Shown: positions 25,541 through 34,604, counted from the first letter of the stretch. The stretch: DNA of 64,000 nt from Paenibacillus sp. FSL H7-0737 (GCF_000758545.1 NZ_CP009279.1:3038001-3102000); one strand, 5' to 3'. A program made the numbers and translations. The notes: generated by a model not told the origin, from the letters alone.

Positions 25541-25972
25541 TTAAAGTTCCTTATCAAGCACGAACTGAGCTTTCTTCTGCGAAAATCCAATACGTGTATA
25601 GAAACATACCGCATCTTCTCTAGTTTGGTTGGTGCGCACTCTTAATTTGTTCACTCCAATTTGTGCTGCCCAGCGTTCACAGGTTTCAACAAGTTGTCTG
25701 CCGATCCCTTCTCCGCGATACTGCCCATCGACCACCAGACCACAAATTTCAACAAAGGGCGGAGATTCAATTAACATTCGCACATTGGCGTGAATCCATC
25801 CGATTAATTGGCTATCCGACTCTGCTACATAAATAGCATGATCTTTACGATTTCTGATATCTTGAAGTCTATCTGCTAGCTGTTCGATATTTAAAGGATA
25901 TCCGAGCTCACTGGATAGTTTTGCAATATCTTGCGTGTCGCTAAATGTAGCTGTCCTAATATGTATGATCAT
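25541..25972 (-). CDS. GNAT family N-acetyltransferase
   Basis: 143 aa, one GNAT domain. The acetyl-CoA binding P-loop is YRGEGIGRQLVE (motif A, R/Q-x-x-G-x-G/A), preceded by ICGLVVDGQ and followed by NKLRVRTNQTREDAVCFYTRIGF (motif B). Cytoplasmic; substrate unknown. It is 31 bp upstream of the LysR gene on the same strand, so the two may be cotranscribed. Confidence 0.9.
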   Translation of the reverse strand: MIIHIRTATFSDTQDIAKLSSELGYPLNIEQLADRLQDIRNRKDHAIYVAESDSQLIGWIHANVRMLIESPPFVEICGLVVDGQYRGEGIGRQLVETCERWAAQIGVNKLRVRTNQTREDAVCFYTRIGFSQKKAQFVLDKEL

Positions 25973-26050
25973 CCGCCACCTTAAAAAAATGTTGTTTCAT
26001 GCTGTTTTTTATTATAGTTCATCTCATTCAGAGGAACATCTCTATGTGAA

Positions 26051-26887
26051 TTACTTCGTACTATTTCGATAAGTGGATGGGGATAGACCCATCGTCTTTT
26101 TGAAATATTTAGAGAAATGAGCCAATTCCATGCCGACTTGTTCCGCAATATCTGAAATGCTGTAATCTGTGTAAGAAAGCTGTCTTTTAGCGTGCTCCAT
26201 ACGTTTCAATTGAACATAGGCCATTGGAGTCACCCCCATGAATCTTTTGAAATAAGGTATAAAATAGTTCGGGTGCAGGTGGACAAGCTCTGCTAGTTCA
26301 TCAATCTCTATGGGCTTATTTAGACAATTATCGATGTAATGGAGCACATGAGCCAGCTTACCATGGTCTCCGGTGTGTATGAATTGCATCATAAAATCTG
26401 TATGACTACTGTCGCTCGATTCAAGACAAGTGGCAATGAGATTAAGCAAACAAGCCTGTGTGCGAAGGATAGATAAGACATCGTCTTTTTGAAATTGTTC
26501 GATCATCTCCACGAAAATTGCCCTTATTGAATCTGGATTAGGCGAATCACAGATGTATAATTTTTTCTCCGCATGGAATAAGGGCCATTCTCCAATGTCA
26601 GCATCAAAGTGGCAGTAATAACGGATATAGGGATCATCAATAGAAGTTTCGGTAGTTTGTGTGCTCCCCGCAGGCATGATCATTAGCTGACCTGGCTTCG
26701 GATAGTAGGTGATCCCGTTTATAATTACTTTCCCCTCACCCCCATCAATAAAATATAGCCGATTAAAAGCGGGGGTTTCCAGCGTGCGGTTCCATCCGGG
26801 ATATCTATTACTAAGTTGGGCATGGGTCACAGTAACCTTGAGATTCTGCAGGAGACGTCCTGATAAGTTCCCTGAATTGTTCATCAT
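26051..26887 (-). CDS. AraC family transcriptional regulator with cupin-like sensor
   Basis: 278 aa. N-terminal beta-rich cupin-type domain (residues about 20-120, including YFIDGGEGKVIING and KPGQLMIMPAG) and a C-terminal pair of HTH motifs (IDELAELVHLHPNYFIPYFK and ISDIAEQVGMELAHFSKYFK, ending GLSPSTYR). This is the layout of sugar-responsive AraC regulators. It is transcribed away from the four-gene oxidoreductase operon at 27043, 155 bp apart, and most likely activates it in response to a sugar or sugar derivative. Confidence 0.92.
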   Translation of the reverse strand: MMNNSGNLSGRLLQNLKVTVTHAQLSNRYPGWNRTLETPAFNRLYFIDGGEGKVIINGITYYPKPGQLMIMPAGSTQTTETSIDDPYIRYYCHFDADIGEWPLFHAEKKLYICDSPNPDSIRAIFVEMIEQFQKDDVLSILRTQACLLNLIATCLESSDSSHTDFMMQFIHTGDHGKLAHVLHYIDNCLNKPIEIDELAELVHLHPNYFIPYFKRFMGVTPMAYVQLKRMEHAKRQLSYTDYSISDIAEQVGMELAHFSKYFKKTMGLSPSTYRNSTK

Positions 26888-27042
26888 TTAACTCCTTTAA
26901 AGCTTTTGTATCCTCATTATAACGGTTTCATTTAACTAAAACATCTTACTCAAATACAAATAGTTCTTAATTTCGATCATGTTCATGTCCTTAAATAAAG
27001 TATATCCTCTAACCATAACCATTAATAAGGAAGTGATCAGAG

Positions 27043-28206
27043 ATGGGTACAGTTCGTTATGGGATTATTGGTATTGGAAATATGGGAACCGCACATGCGC
27101 AAAGTCTGCTGAGTGAGATTAAGGGGGCTGAGCTTACAGCCGTATGTGATATAAGAGAAGAACGTTTGAAATGGGCTGAAGAGCAGTTACCTGAGAATGT
27201 TAGGAAGTATTCTACGCCGAAGGAATTATTCGAGTCACGTATCATGGATGCGGTATTAATCTGTACTCCGCATTATGATCATCCTACACTTGCAATCGAA
27301 GCTTTTCAGCATGGTTATCATGTACTAGTGGAGAAGCCTGCAGGTGTTTATACGAAAGCTGTTCAACAGATGAACGATGCTGCAGCACAGTCTGACCGCA
27401 AATTTGGAATCATGTACAATCAGCGTACTAATCCTTTGTATCAGAAGCTGAGAGATCTTATTCAGTCTGGTGAGTTAGGTGAGATCCGCCGGACGAATTG
27501 GATTATCACCGACTGGTATAGATCGCAGAACTACTATAATTCTGGTGGCTGGCGGGCGACATGGGCGGGTGAAGGTGGCGGGGTATTGCTTAATCAAGAT
27601 CCTCATCAGCTAGATTTATGGCAATGGACGACAGGCATGATGCCGAAGCGGATAAGAGCATTTTGCCACTTTGGAAAATATCGCAACATCGAGGTTGAAG
27701 ATGATGTAACCGCTTATGTGGAATACGAGAATGGCGCTACAGGTCTGTTTATTACTACAACTGGAGAGGCACCGGGAACTAATCGTTTTGAAATCAATGG
27801 CGATAATGGAAAAATCGTAGTGGAAGACGGGAAGATAACCTTTTGGCGTTTACGTACACCAGAGCCGCAGTTCAACGCAGAGTTTACGGGAGGTTTCGGT
27901 AGTCCGGAATGTTGGAAATGTGAGATACCTGTACAAGATGGCGGAGGGGAGCAGCATAAAGGAATTCTACGGAACTTTACGAATGCCATTTTGCATGATG
28001 AGGCATTACTTGCTCCCGGGGAGGAAGGGATTAAGGGGCTAACCCTTTCAAATGCCATGTATTTATCGGCTTGGACGGACAATTGGGTGGAGCTTCCGAT
28101 AGATTCGGATTTATTCTACGATAAGCTGATGGAAAAAGTAAAAAACTCGACTTTCCAAAAGGAAACCTCAGAATCTAAAACATTGAATGTTAAAGGAACT
28201 CATTAA
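27043..28206 (+). CDS. Gfo/Idh/MocA family oxidoreductase (copy 1)
   Basis: 387 aa NAD(P)-dependent dehydrogenase of polyols or sugars. Rossmann motif YGIIGIGNMGTAHAQ (GxGxxG) at residues 5-15, then AVCDIR, the conserved EKPAG motif with the catalytic Lys near residue 99 and the GGGVLLNQDPHQLDL segment with catalytic His near 180. SD AAGGAAGTGATC precedes ATG. First gene of a unidirectional operon with an isomerase and two further paralogues. Substrate unknown; inositol, glucoside-oxidising or rare-sugar chemistry are possible. Confidence 0.9.
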   Translation: MGTVRYGIIGIGNMGTAHAQSLLSEIKGAELTAVCDIREERLKWAEEQLPENVRKYSTPKELFESRIMDAVLICTPHYDHPTLAIEAFQHGYHVLVEKPAGVYTKAVQQMNDAAAQSDRKFGIMYNQRTNPLYQKLRDLIQSGELGEIRRTNWIITDWYRSQNYYNSGGWRATWAGEGGGVLLNQDPHQLDLWQWTTGMMPKRIRAFCHFGKYRNIEVEDDVTAYVEYENGATGLFITTTGEAPGTNRFEINGDNGKIVVEDGKITFWRLRTPEPQFNAEFTGGFGSPECWKCEIPVQDGGGEQHKGILRNFTNAILHDEALLAPGEEGIKGLTLSNAMYLSAWTDNWVELPIDSDLFYDKLMEKVKNSTFQKETSESKTLNVKGTH

Positions 28207-28230
28207 ATCGAAAGAGAGAGGTTGAATCCT

Positions 28231-28992
28231 ATGAAACGTTCGATGATTGCGGCTCAAATGTACACGTTACGTGATTATACTCAAACTGCGGAGGATTTAA
28301 GATCAACTTTTCAAAAGGTATCGGCAATGGGTTATGAGAGCATTCAGATTTCATCCATTGGACCGATTAATCCGATGCTCGTTAAAGAATATGCGGATGA
28401 AGCGGGGCTGGCTATATGTGCGACCCATGTGTCCTGGGATCGGTTAGTGAATGATCTGGATGCGCTTGCCGCAGAGCATAAGCTGTGGAATTGCAAATAT
28501 ATTGGACTTGGAAGTTTACCAGAAGAATTTCGTACGGGACTTGAAAGCTACCGGAACTTTGCGAAATTGATATCTGAAATTGCAATAATATTAAAAGAAC
28601 AACACGGTCTGCAATTTGTTTATCATAATCATGATTTTGAATTTGAACGCTTTGAAGGTACTACTGGAATGGAAGTACTGCTCAATGAGACTGATCCATC
28701 AGTTGGTTTCATACTTGATTTATATTGGGTGCAGGCAGGTGGCGCGAGTCCGGAAGAATGGATACGTAAAGTTGAAGGCAGAATGCAGGTTGTACATTTA
28801 AAGGATATGGCGATAGTTGATAGAAAACAGGTTTTTGCTGAAATAGGCGAAGGAAACATGAACTATGCGGAGATCATTGCTACTTGTCGTGAGACGGGTG
28901 TTGAATGGTACGTAGTGGAGCAGGATGTTTGTAGACGTGATCCTTTTGAGAGCTTAGAGATGAGCCTGCGCTATCTCATTAGCTTATTATAG
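28231..28992 (+). CDS. sugar phosphate isomerase/epimerase family TIM barrel
   Basis: 253 aa xylose-isomerase-like TIM barrel (AP endonuclease 2 fold). ATG 28231 is 9 bp after GAGAGG; an upstream in-frame TTG (28222) is less likely. Likely metal ligands are in LQFVYHNHDFEF (His, Glu region), VGFILDLYWVQAGG (Asp, His/Gln) and VVHLKDM (His). It sits between oxidoreductases, as in inosose isomerase/dehydratase (IolI/IolE) or 3-keto-sugar pathways. Exact reaction unknown. Confidence 0.87.
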   Translation: MKRSMIAAQMYTLRDYTQTAEDLRSTFQKVSAMGYESIQISSIGPINPMLVKEYADEAGLAICATHVSWDRLVNDLDALAAEHKLWNCKYIGLGSLPEEFRTGLESYRNFAKLISEIAIILKEQHGLQFVYHNHDFEFERFEGTTGMEVLLNETDPSVGFILDLYWVQAGGASPEEWIRKVEGRMQVVHLKDMAIVDRKQVFAEIGEGNMNYAEIIATCRETGVEWYVVEQDVCRRDPFESLEMSLRYLISLL

Positions 28993-29022
28993 AATCGATA
29001 AGAAACCATTAGGAGGATTCTG

Positions 29023-30111
29023 ATGAATAGAATAGATGGGATGACCTATGCACCCACATATGAAGCTAAACCTGTAGTGAAGCCAGGTGAATTCATCATC
29101 GCAGCTATTGCACTCGATCACGGTCATATTTACGGGATGTGTAATGGGCTGGTTGAGGCTGGTGCAGAGCTGAAATGGGTATATGATCCGGATGAAGAGA
29201 AAATTAGAGCATTCATAGCCAAATATCCTGGAGTTAGGGCTGCTGAGTCTATGGATGAAATATTGGAAGATCCAGAAGTTCGCTTAGTTGCAGCGGCAGC
29301 TATTCCTTCAGAACGAGGCCCCTTAGGAAATAAGGTTATGGCTCACGGGAAGGATTATTTTACGGATAAAACCCCTTTTACAACACTTGAACAACTGGAT
29401 GATGCTAGAGCTATGGTCGCAGCAACCAATCAGAAGTATATGGTTTACTATAGTGAGCGTCTTCATGTTGAAAGCGCAATCTATGCGGGACAGCTGATCC
29501 GTCAGGGGGCTATTGGTCGTGTTCTTCAAGTCATTGGATTAGGGCCGCATCGTTTAAATGCATCTAGCCGTCCAGAATGGTTTTTTGAGCGGGAGAAATA
29601 TGGCGGAATTCTATGCGATATTGGCAGCCACCAAATTGAACAATTTTTATATTATACAGATTGTCGGGATGCTTTAGTTGTTCACAGTAAGGTAGCTAAT
29701 TATAATCATTCGTCTTACCCTGAATTAGAGGACTTCGGTGATGCGATGCTTGTTGGGGACAATGGGGCAACCCAATACTTCCGTGTAGATTGGTTTACGC
29801 CAGACGGACTCGGAACCTGGGGAGATGGACGTACAATGATCATGGGAACTGAAGGGTACATTGAACTGCGCAAATACAGCGATATCGGGCGTTCAAATAC
29901 ACCGGATCATGTGTACTGGGTGAACGGGGAAGGGGAGCATTACGAACATGTAGCTGGAAAGGTTGGATTTCCGTTCTTTGGTGAACTTATCCTCGATTGT
30001 CTGAACCGGACGGAGCTGTCCATGACTCAAGCACATGTCTTCAAAGCTGCTGAACTATGTTTGAAGGCTCAAGCCCAAGCGATGAATCTAACTCCTAATC
30101 AACTAAAATAG
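29023..30111 (+). CDS. Gfo/Idh/MocA family oxidoreductase (copy 2)
   Basis: 362 aa. Instead of the canonical GxGxxG, the N-terminal strand reads FIIAAIALDHGHIYGM, a variant of this family in which the cofactor loop is altered. The catalytic Lys is in YFTDKTPFTTLEQL where other members have EKP, and the His-containing segment is GGILCDIGSHQIEQFLYY. The body matches the family length. SD AGGAGGATTCTG precedes ATG. The unusual cofactor loop suggests a divergent, possibly tightly bound NAD(P) enzyme. Third gene of the operon. Confidence 0.85.
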   Translation: MNRIDGMTYAPTYEAKPVVKPGEFIIAAIALDHGHIYGMCNGLVEAGAELKWVYDPDEEKIRAFIAKYPGVRAAESMDEILEDPEVRLVAAAAIPSERGPLGNKVMAHGKDYFTDKTPFTTLEQLDDARAMVAATNQKYMVYYSERLHVESAIYAGQLIRQGAIGRVLQVIGLGPHRLNASSRPEWFFEREKYGGILCDIGSHQIEQFLYYTDCRDALVVHSKVANYNHSSYPELEDFGDAMLVGDNGATQYFRVDWFTPDGLGTWGDGRTMIMGTEGYIELRKYSDIGRSNTPDHVYWVNGEGEHYEHVAGKVGFPFFGELILDCLNRTELSMTQAHVFKAAELCLKAQAQAMNLTPNQLK

Positions 30112-30141
30112 CGAATGGAATAATGAATGGAGGTGGTAAAG

Positions 30142-31143
30142 ATGAACAAACTTGGAGTAGCGATTATTGGCTGCGGGGCGATATTTCCTCTCCATGCTAA
30201 AGCAATATCAGCAATAAAAGATGTAAATCTACTTCTAGTTGCAGATATTGATGCTGATAAAGCTACACGAGAGGGAATAGAATATGCCTGCGATGCCACT
30301 GATGATTATAGAGAAATATTAAATGATAATCGTATTGATGTTGTTCATCTCTGTACACCTCATCATCTTCATGCAGAAATGGCTGAAGAGCTATTACGTG
30401 CGGGGAAGCATGTGTTAACTGAAAAGCCAATCGCCGTTGACCTTCCTTCAGCCATGCGCATGCTGGAAGCAGCGCAAGAGAGCTCCGGCCAGCTTGGTGT
30501 GGTGTTCCAGAATCGTTATAATGATGCTTCCGTTTATATTAAGAAGACTATAGATTCTGGTGATTTAGGGAAACTGCTTTGTATGAAAGGTGTCGTAACC
30601 TGGCATCGAAACGAAAGTTACTACAAAGATAGCAATTGGAGAGGAAGGTGGTCCACGGAAGGCGGAGGTGTTCTAATTAATCAGACCATTCATACCTTGG
30701 ATTTACTACAGTGGTATGGGGGTGAGATTAAATCCGTGAAAGGCAGTATTACCACGGATGTGTTTGATGGCGTCATTGAAGTAGAAGATACTGCCCATGC
30801 TTGTATCGACTTTGCCAATAATGTTCGCGGGCTGTTTTATGGCACGAATACCTATCTTGAGAACTCTCCGGTGGAGTTGGAGCTAGTTTTTGAAGAGGGG
30901 ACGCTTAACCTCCGTCGAGAGCACTTATATCTTTGGAAAGATGGGAAGGAAACCTTGGTTTGTGAGCCTATGTTCAGTCCTGCGGAAGGCAAATCGTATT
31001 GGGGGACTGGGCATAAGAGACTAATTGAGGACTTCTATGACCATATTTTCAGTGGATCAAAGTTTTGGCTGGATGGTCCTGAGGGGATAAAGGCGCTGGA
31101 ACTGGTGAAGCGTATTTATAGCTCATCGCAGAGGAACAAATAA
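30142..31143 (+). CDS. Gfo/Idh/MocA family oxidoreductase (copy 3)
   Basis: 333 aa from ATG 30142, with GGAGGTG at 30129-30135 serving as SD; in-frame ATG 30127 lies in front of that SD. Rossmann motif VAIIGCGAIFPLHAKA, catalytic-Lys motif TEKPIAVDL near residue 95, and GGGVLINQTIHTLDLLQW with the catalytic His near 180. The GRWSTEGGGVLINQ segment is close to copy 1 (AGEGGGVLLNQ), so copies 1 and 3 are nearer to each other than to copy 2. Last gene of the operon, followed by a hairpin. Confidence 0.9.
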   Translation: MNKLGVAIIGCGAIFPLHAKAISAIKDVNLLLVADIDADKATREGIEYACDATDDYREILNDNRIDVVHLCTPHHLHAEMAEELLRAGKHVLTEKPIAVDLPSAMRMLEAAQESSGQLGVVFQNRYNDASVYIKKTIDSGDLGKLLCMKGVVTWHRNESYYKDSNWRGRWSTEGGGVLINQTIHTLDLLQWYGGEIKSVKGSITTDVFDGVIEVEDTAHACIDFANNVRGLFYGTNTYLENSPVELELVFEEGTLNLRREHLYLWKDGKETLVCEPMFSPAEGKSYWGTGHKRLIEDFYDHIFSGSKFWLDGPEGIKALELVKRIYSSSQRNK

Positions 31144-31161
31144 GTCATAAATATAGCGAAG

Positions 31162-31204
31162 GCTGTTCCATATGTAGATTTATCTACGAATGAGGCAGCT
31201 TTTT
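31162..31204 (+). terminator. hairpin after the oxidoreductase operon
   Basis: Outer stem GCTGTT/GGCAGC (two G-U pairs) and inner stem GTAGAT/ATCTAC with a TT turn, then TTTTT. Confidence 0.65.
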
Positions 31205-31350
31205 CGTGTTTAGGGACTTCCCGCATTTGGTTAAACACTAAGAAGACTACGACTTGCAGAGGAAGATGGATTTGATTAATTCTCCTTAGTGGAATAATCT
31301 AAAGTAAGTATAGGTTATTAACAGCAAGATATCTGGAGGGTGCATACAAT

Positions 31351-31611
31351 ATGGAGAAAATACTACTGAACATTAGAACGAACACCAAGCTAATTTCCAT
31401 TGTGCAGACCATTGTTTTTATCTTTGTCATATTATACGTACTGATGTTTCTTTCTGGTGGATTATTCACCACCTTTTTTATTATGCTCATAGCTTGTTTT
31501 GTTAGTGTAATTGCTGCTTTACTCATGCTAATTCGAAAAAGCTTCTTATGGGCAATTGTTGATCTTGCTGCTGCGGGCGGTATGTTCATTTATTTTATTT
31601 ATAATGATTAA
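31351..31611 (+). CDS. small membrane protein, unknown function
   Basis: 86 aa with two or three hydrophobic helices (about residues 14-36, 38-62 and 66-84) and little else. SD CTGGAGG is well placed before ATG, which supports it as a real gene. No domain recognised. Isolated between terminators of its neighbours; no functional hint from context. Confidence 0.65.
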   Translation: MEKILLNIRTNTKLISIVQTIVFIFVILYVLMFLSGGLFTTFFIMLIACFVSVIAALLMLIRKSFLWAIVDLAAAGGMFIYFIYND

Positions 31612-31751
31612 CTGTTATTAATCCTTGCAAGAAGCGGGTTTATGGCTGTAGCATAAGTTCCTTAACCTGGAGGACTTATTTCTCTCTTTTTTGCAAGCTT
31701 TTAAATAATTTATTTTTTTCATATAATAGTAGATATTAAATTTATAAATAA

Positions 31752-31779
31752 TTGTAATACACTCGGATAAGGGTATAAT
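31752..31779 (+). promoter_or_regulatory. promoter of mqo
   Basis: -35 TTGTAA (31752-31757), 16-bp spacer, -10 TATAAT (31774-31779). Confidence 0.65.
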
Positions 31780-31857
31780 TGAGACAGAAAAGGTGTGACG
31801 CCTAAGAAGGAGCGCCCACATCCTTTCTGCAAAATTCAGGGGATAAGGATGGTAATA

Positions 31858-33354
31858 ATGGGCAAAAGTGCAACTGAAACAGACGTCATTTTAATTGGTG
31901 CTGGAATCATGAGTGCGACTTTAGGAACACTTTTAAAAGAATTAGTGCCGGATTGGAAGATTAAAGTGTTTGAAAAGCTCGAAAATGCAGGTGAGGAAAG
32001 CTCTAATGAATGGAATAATGCAGGAACTGGACATGCGGCGCTCTGCGAGCTTAACTACACTGTCGAAAAATCCGACGGAACTGTAGATATAAGTAAAGCC
32101 ATCCAAATTAATGAACAGTTTCAACTTTCAATGCAATTTTGGTCTTATTTGGTAAATCGTAAGTTGATACATAATCCTCAGGATTTTATCATGCCCTTGC
32201 CCCATATGAGTTTGGTACTAGGGGAGAAGAATGTAGCTTTTTTGAAGAGAAGATTTGAAGCGCTATCAAAAAATCCTTTGTTCCAAGGAATGGAATTTTC
32301 CGATGACTCTAGCAAATTAATGGAATGGATACCGCTTATTATACAAAATCGTCCATCGAATGAACCTATAGCAGCAACAAAAATCGACTCAGGCACAGAT
32401 GTTAACTTTGGCGCTTTAACGCGTATGTTATTTGATCACTTAAAGAGTAAGAATGTAGATCTCCATTATAAACATAGTGTAGATGGAATCAAACGTACTA
32501 GCGATGGGTCGTGGGACTTGAGAGTGAAGAACGACAGCGGTACTATTGAACACCATACTGCAAAATTTGTCTTTGTTGGTGGCGGGGGAGGAAGCTTGCA
32601 TATCCTGCAAAAATCCGGTATTCCTGAAGGGAAACATATTGGAGGATTCCCGGTAAGTGGAATATTTATGGTGTGTAATAAACCAGAAGTTATAGCCCAG
32701 CATCATGCAAAAGTATACGGTAAAGCTAAGGTTGGAGCGCCTCCAATGTCTGTTCCGCATCTGGACACTAGATTTATTGACAACAAAAAATCGTTGTTAT
32801 TTGGACCGTTTGCTGGCTTCTCACCAAAATTTTTAAAAACCGGTTCAATGTTTGATTTGATCACTTCCGTAAAACCCGATAATCTCCTAACGATGCTGTC
32901 GGCAGGTGCAAAGAACATGTCTTTGACCAAATACCTGATCGAGCAAGTGTTGTTATCGAAAGAAAAACGCATGGAGGAATTACGAGAGTTTATCCCGAAT
33001 GCCAAAATAGAGGATTGGGATCTAGTTGTAGCAGGCCAACGCGTACAGGTAATCAAAGATACAGAGGATGGCAAAGGTATCCTTCAATTCGGTACAGAGG
33101 TAATTAGCGCCGCAGATGGTTCGATTGCAGCATTGCTTGGGGCTTCCCCAGGTGCTTCTACGGCTGTTCACGTGATGCTTGAAGTACTTAATAAATGTTT
33201 CCCTCAGCATATAAAAGAGTGGGAACCGAAAATTAAAGAAATGATTCCTTCTTATGGCCTGTCACTACTGGAAAATCCAGAGCTTTTGCATGAAGTGCAC
33301 ACATTAACGGCAACTACATTGGGTCTAGGTGGAAAAGAGCGAGTGCATAGTTAA
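31858..33354 (+). CDS. mqo: malate:quinone oxidoreductase
   Basis: 498 aa, the usual length. ATG 31858 is chosen because TAAGGA is 8 bp upstream; the frame is open further but upstream residues do not resemble the family. FAD-binding motif [14 protein letters not shown] at the N-terminus, the conserved [21 protein letters not shown] segment, [16 protein letters not shown] and [14 protein letters not shown] near the C-terminus. A membrane-associated flavoenzyme that oxidises malate to oxaloacetate and reduces quinone, linking the TCA cycle to respiration. Monocistronic. Confidence 0.95.
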   Translation: MGKSATETDVILIGAGIMSATLGTLLKELVPDWKIKVFEKLENAGEESSNEWNNAGTGHAALCELNYTVEKSDGTVDISKAIQINEQFQLSMQFWSYLVNRKLIHNPQDFIMPLPHMSLVLGEKNVAFLKRRFEALSKNPLFQGMEFSDDSSKLMEWIPLIIQNRPSNEPIAATKIDSGTDVNFGALTRMLFDHLKSKNVDLHYKHSVDGIKRTSDGSWDLRVKNDSGTIEHHTAKFVFVGGGGGSLHILQKSGIPEGKHIGGFPVSGIFMVCNKPEVIAQHHAKVYGKAKVGAPPMSVPHLDTRFIDNKKSLLFGPFAGFSPKFLKTGSMFDLITSVKPDNLLTMLSAGAKNMSLTKYLIEQVLLSKEKRMEELREFIPNAKIEDWDLVVAGQRVQVIKDTEDGKGILQFGTEVISAADGSIAALLGASPGASTAVHVMLEVLNKCFPQHIKEWEPKIKEMIPSYGLSLLENPELLHEVHTLTATTLGLGGKERVHS

Positions 33355-33409
33355 GCAATGATCAATCGCTCGAAAGTATGATAATTGACAGAGATTTTCT
33401 TCAAGAAAG

Positions 33410-33436
33410 CCTATGGATTTCATTCATAGGTTTTTT
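33410..33436 (+). terminator. terminator after mqo
   Basis: CCTATG/CATAGG stem with a 9-nt loop and six T. Confidence 0.85.
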
Positions 33437-33456
33437 GTTGAGTCCTGAAAGAACTG

Positions 33457-33726
33457 TTGGAGAATAACGAATACTATATCATCTTTGCGAACTTCAAGGC
33501 TTTTCTACGAGAGAAGGATGTAATTGATGTTCAGACCTATGAGGAGTTCTTAAATAGTGATTGCCAGCTTGTACTTTTAGTCGTCGACAGTGAATATGCT
33601 ACAGTTTATTGCAAAGACCAGGGGATGCTTGAAGCACTGTGTCATAACGCAATTTCAAATGGATATGAAGATGTTCAGTACATTACGAATGAGAATGACT
33701 TCAGAACAAGATTATCAGTATGGTAG
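33457..33726 (+). CDS. hypothetical protein, uncertain start
   Basis: 89 aa acidic protein (EYYIIFANFKAFLREKDVID at the N-terminus, ending ITNENDFRTRLSVW). Only TTG/CTG start codons are available (33445, 33454, 33457) and no clear SD is present, directly after the mqo terminator. The composition looks like a real protein and I do not recognise the family. It could be a gene that has lost its start region, since a TGA closes the frame at 33439-33441. Confidence 0.5.
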   Translation: MENNEYYIIFANFKAFLREKDVIDVQTYEEFLNSDCQLVLLVVDSEYATVYCKDQGMLEALCHNAISNGYEDVQYITNENDFRTRLSVW

Positions 33727-33746
33727 AAGGAAACCGTAAGGTTGAT

Positions 33747-33776
33747 TTGACGAACAAATCATTCATTTGTTACAAT
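33747..33776 (+). promoter_or_regulatory. promoter of the leader peptide/acetyltransferase unit
   Basis: -35 TTGACG (33747-33752), 18-bp spacer, -10 TACAAT (33771-33776). Transcription would begin near 33783, just before the leader SD. Confidence 0.7.
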
Positions 33777-33807
33777 GACCCCATCAATTAGGAAAAGGAT
33801 GAGGACG

Positions 33808-33861
33808 ATGGTTCGTCGTTTGAAACGGTTTAAGAATGTCGCTACTGTATCAAGCTTCTAA
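33808..33861 (+). CDS. 17-aa leader peptide of an attenuator
   Basis: ATG 33808 has its own SD (GGATGAGG at 33797-33804) and encodes MVRRLKRFKNVATVSSF, then TAA at 33859-33861. The N-terminal half is strongly basic. The last codons and the stop lie inside the 5' arm of an 11-bp hairpin just before the acetyltransferase gene. This is the layout of translational-attenuation leaders of cat and erm genes, where a drug-stalled ribosome opens the hairpin. I do not know this exact peptide. Confidence 0.72.
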   Translation: MVRRLKRFKNVATVSSF

Positions 33862-33900
33862 GTATAAATGCTATAAATTACTTAGAAGCGAGGGAAAAGA
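33854..33900 (+). promoter_or_regulatory. attenuator hairpin at the acetyltransferase SD
   Basis: GCTTCTAAGTA (33854-33864) pairs perfectly with TACTTAGAAGC (33879-33889) around a 14-nt loop. The SD GAGGG (33890-33894) begins at the very foot of the 3' arm, 6 bp before ATG 33901. A ribosome paused near codons 12-16 of the leader would disrupt the stem and expose the SD. The SD is adjacent to, rather than inside, the stem, which is a difference from classical cat attenuators. Confidence 0.72.
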
Positions 33901-34557
33901 ATGAAACAACAGTTGTTTAACCACTGGTCAGAAACGAAGTATTTAAAGGATATTGTCACCAACCCAATGATTGAGGTAGGGGATTACTCGTACTACTCTG
34001 GGTATTACGATAATCATCATTTTGAAGACGGGTGCGTCAGATATCTTTGGGGAGACGAAACGTCAAGAAAGTTATTTAACCCGATCGAAGATTTTGGGTG
34101 GCATTTAGATAAATTGATTATAGGAAATTATGTTTGTATTGCAAGTGGTGTAATTATTTTAATGGGTGGTAATCACAATCATCATCCGGAATGGATTACC
34201 GTGTATCCTTTTGCGGACCAGATTGAAACCTCTTACGAACCCAAAGGGGATACGATCATAGAAAGTGATGCTTGGATTGGGATGAATGCAATGATTATGC
34301 CAGGTGTGAAAATAGGGGAAGGTGCTATTGTTGCGGCAGGTTCGGTTGTTGTAAAAGACGTTCCACCATATACAATAGTAGGTGGCAATCCTGCTAAAGA
34401 GATTAGAAAAAGATTTACAGATCGTGAAATCGAAAAGTTAAAGGAAATGCGTTGGTTTGATTGGAAACGTGAGAAAATTGAACAAGCTACGTCTATCTTT
34501 TCAAGTTCATCGATTGATCAATTATATGAGTTTTATCTAAGGGAAATAATTTCATAA
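33901..34557 (+). CDS. CatB/Vat-type xenobiotic O-acetyltransferase
   Basis: 218 aa left-handed beta-helix acetyltransferase. N-terminal segment IEVGDYSYYSGYYDNHHFEDG matches the family entry pattern; catalytic His in MGGNHNHHPEW; hexapeptide repeats from IIESDAWIGMNAMIMPGVKIGEGAIVAAGSVV to PPYTIVGGNPAKEIRKRF. These enzymes acetylate chloramphenicol or streptogramin A type substrates using acetyl-CoA. The upstream leader peptide and hairpin suggest drug-inducible expression, which supports a resistance role, but housekeeping sugar acetyltransferases share the fold. Followed by a strong terminator. Confidence 0.88.
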   Translation: MKQQLFNHWSETKYLKDIVTNPMIEVGDYSYYSGYYDNHHFEDGCVRYLWGDETSRKLFNPIEDFGWHLDKLIIGNYVCIASGVIILMGGNHNHHPEWITVYPFADQIETSYEPKGDTIIESDAWIGMNAMIMPGVKIGEGAIVAAGSVVVKDVPPYTIVGGNPAKEIRKRFTDREIEKLKEMRWFDWKREKIEQATSIFSSSSIDQLYEFYLREIIS

Positions 34558-34564
34558 CACAATC

Positions 34565-34604
34565 AGAACAGGCTGCCGCAATTATTCGGCAGCCTGTTCT
34601 TTTA
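34565..34604 (+). terminator. terminator after the acetyltransferase
   Basis: Perfect 14-bp stem AGAACAGGCTGCCG/CGGCAGCCTGTTCT with an 8-nt loop, then TTTT. Confidence 0.95.
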
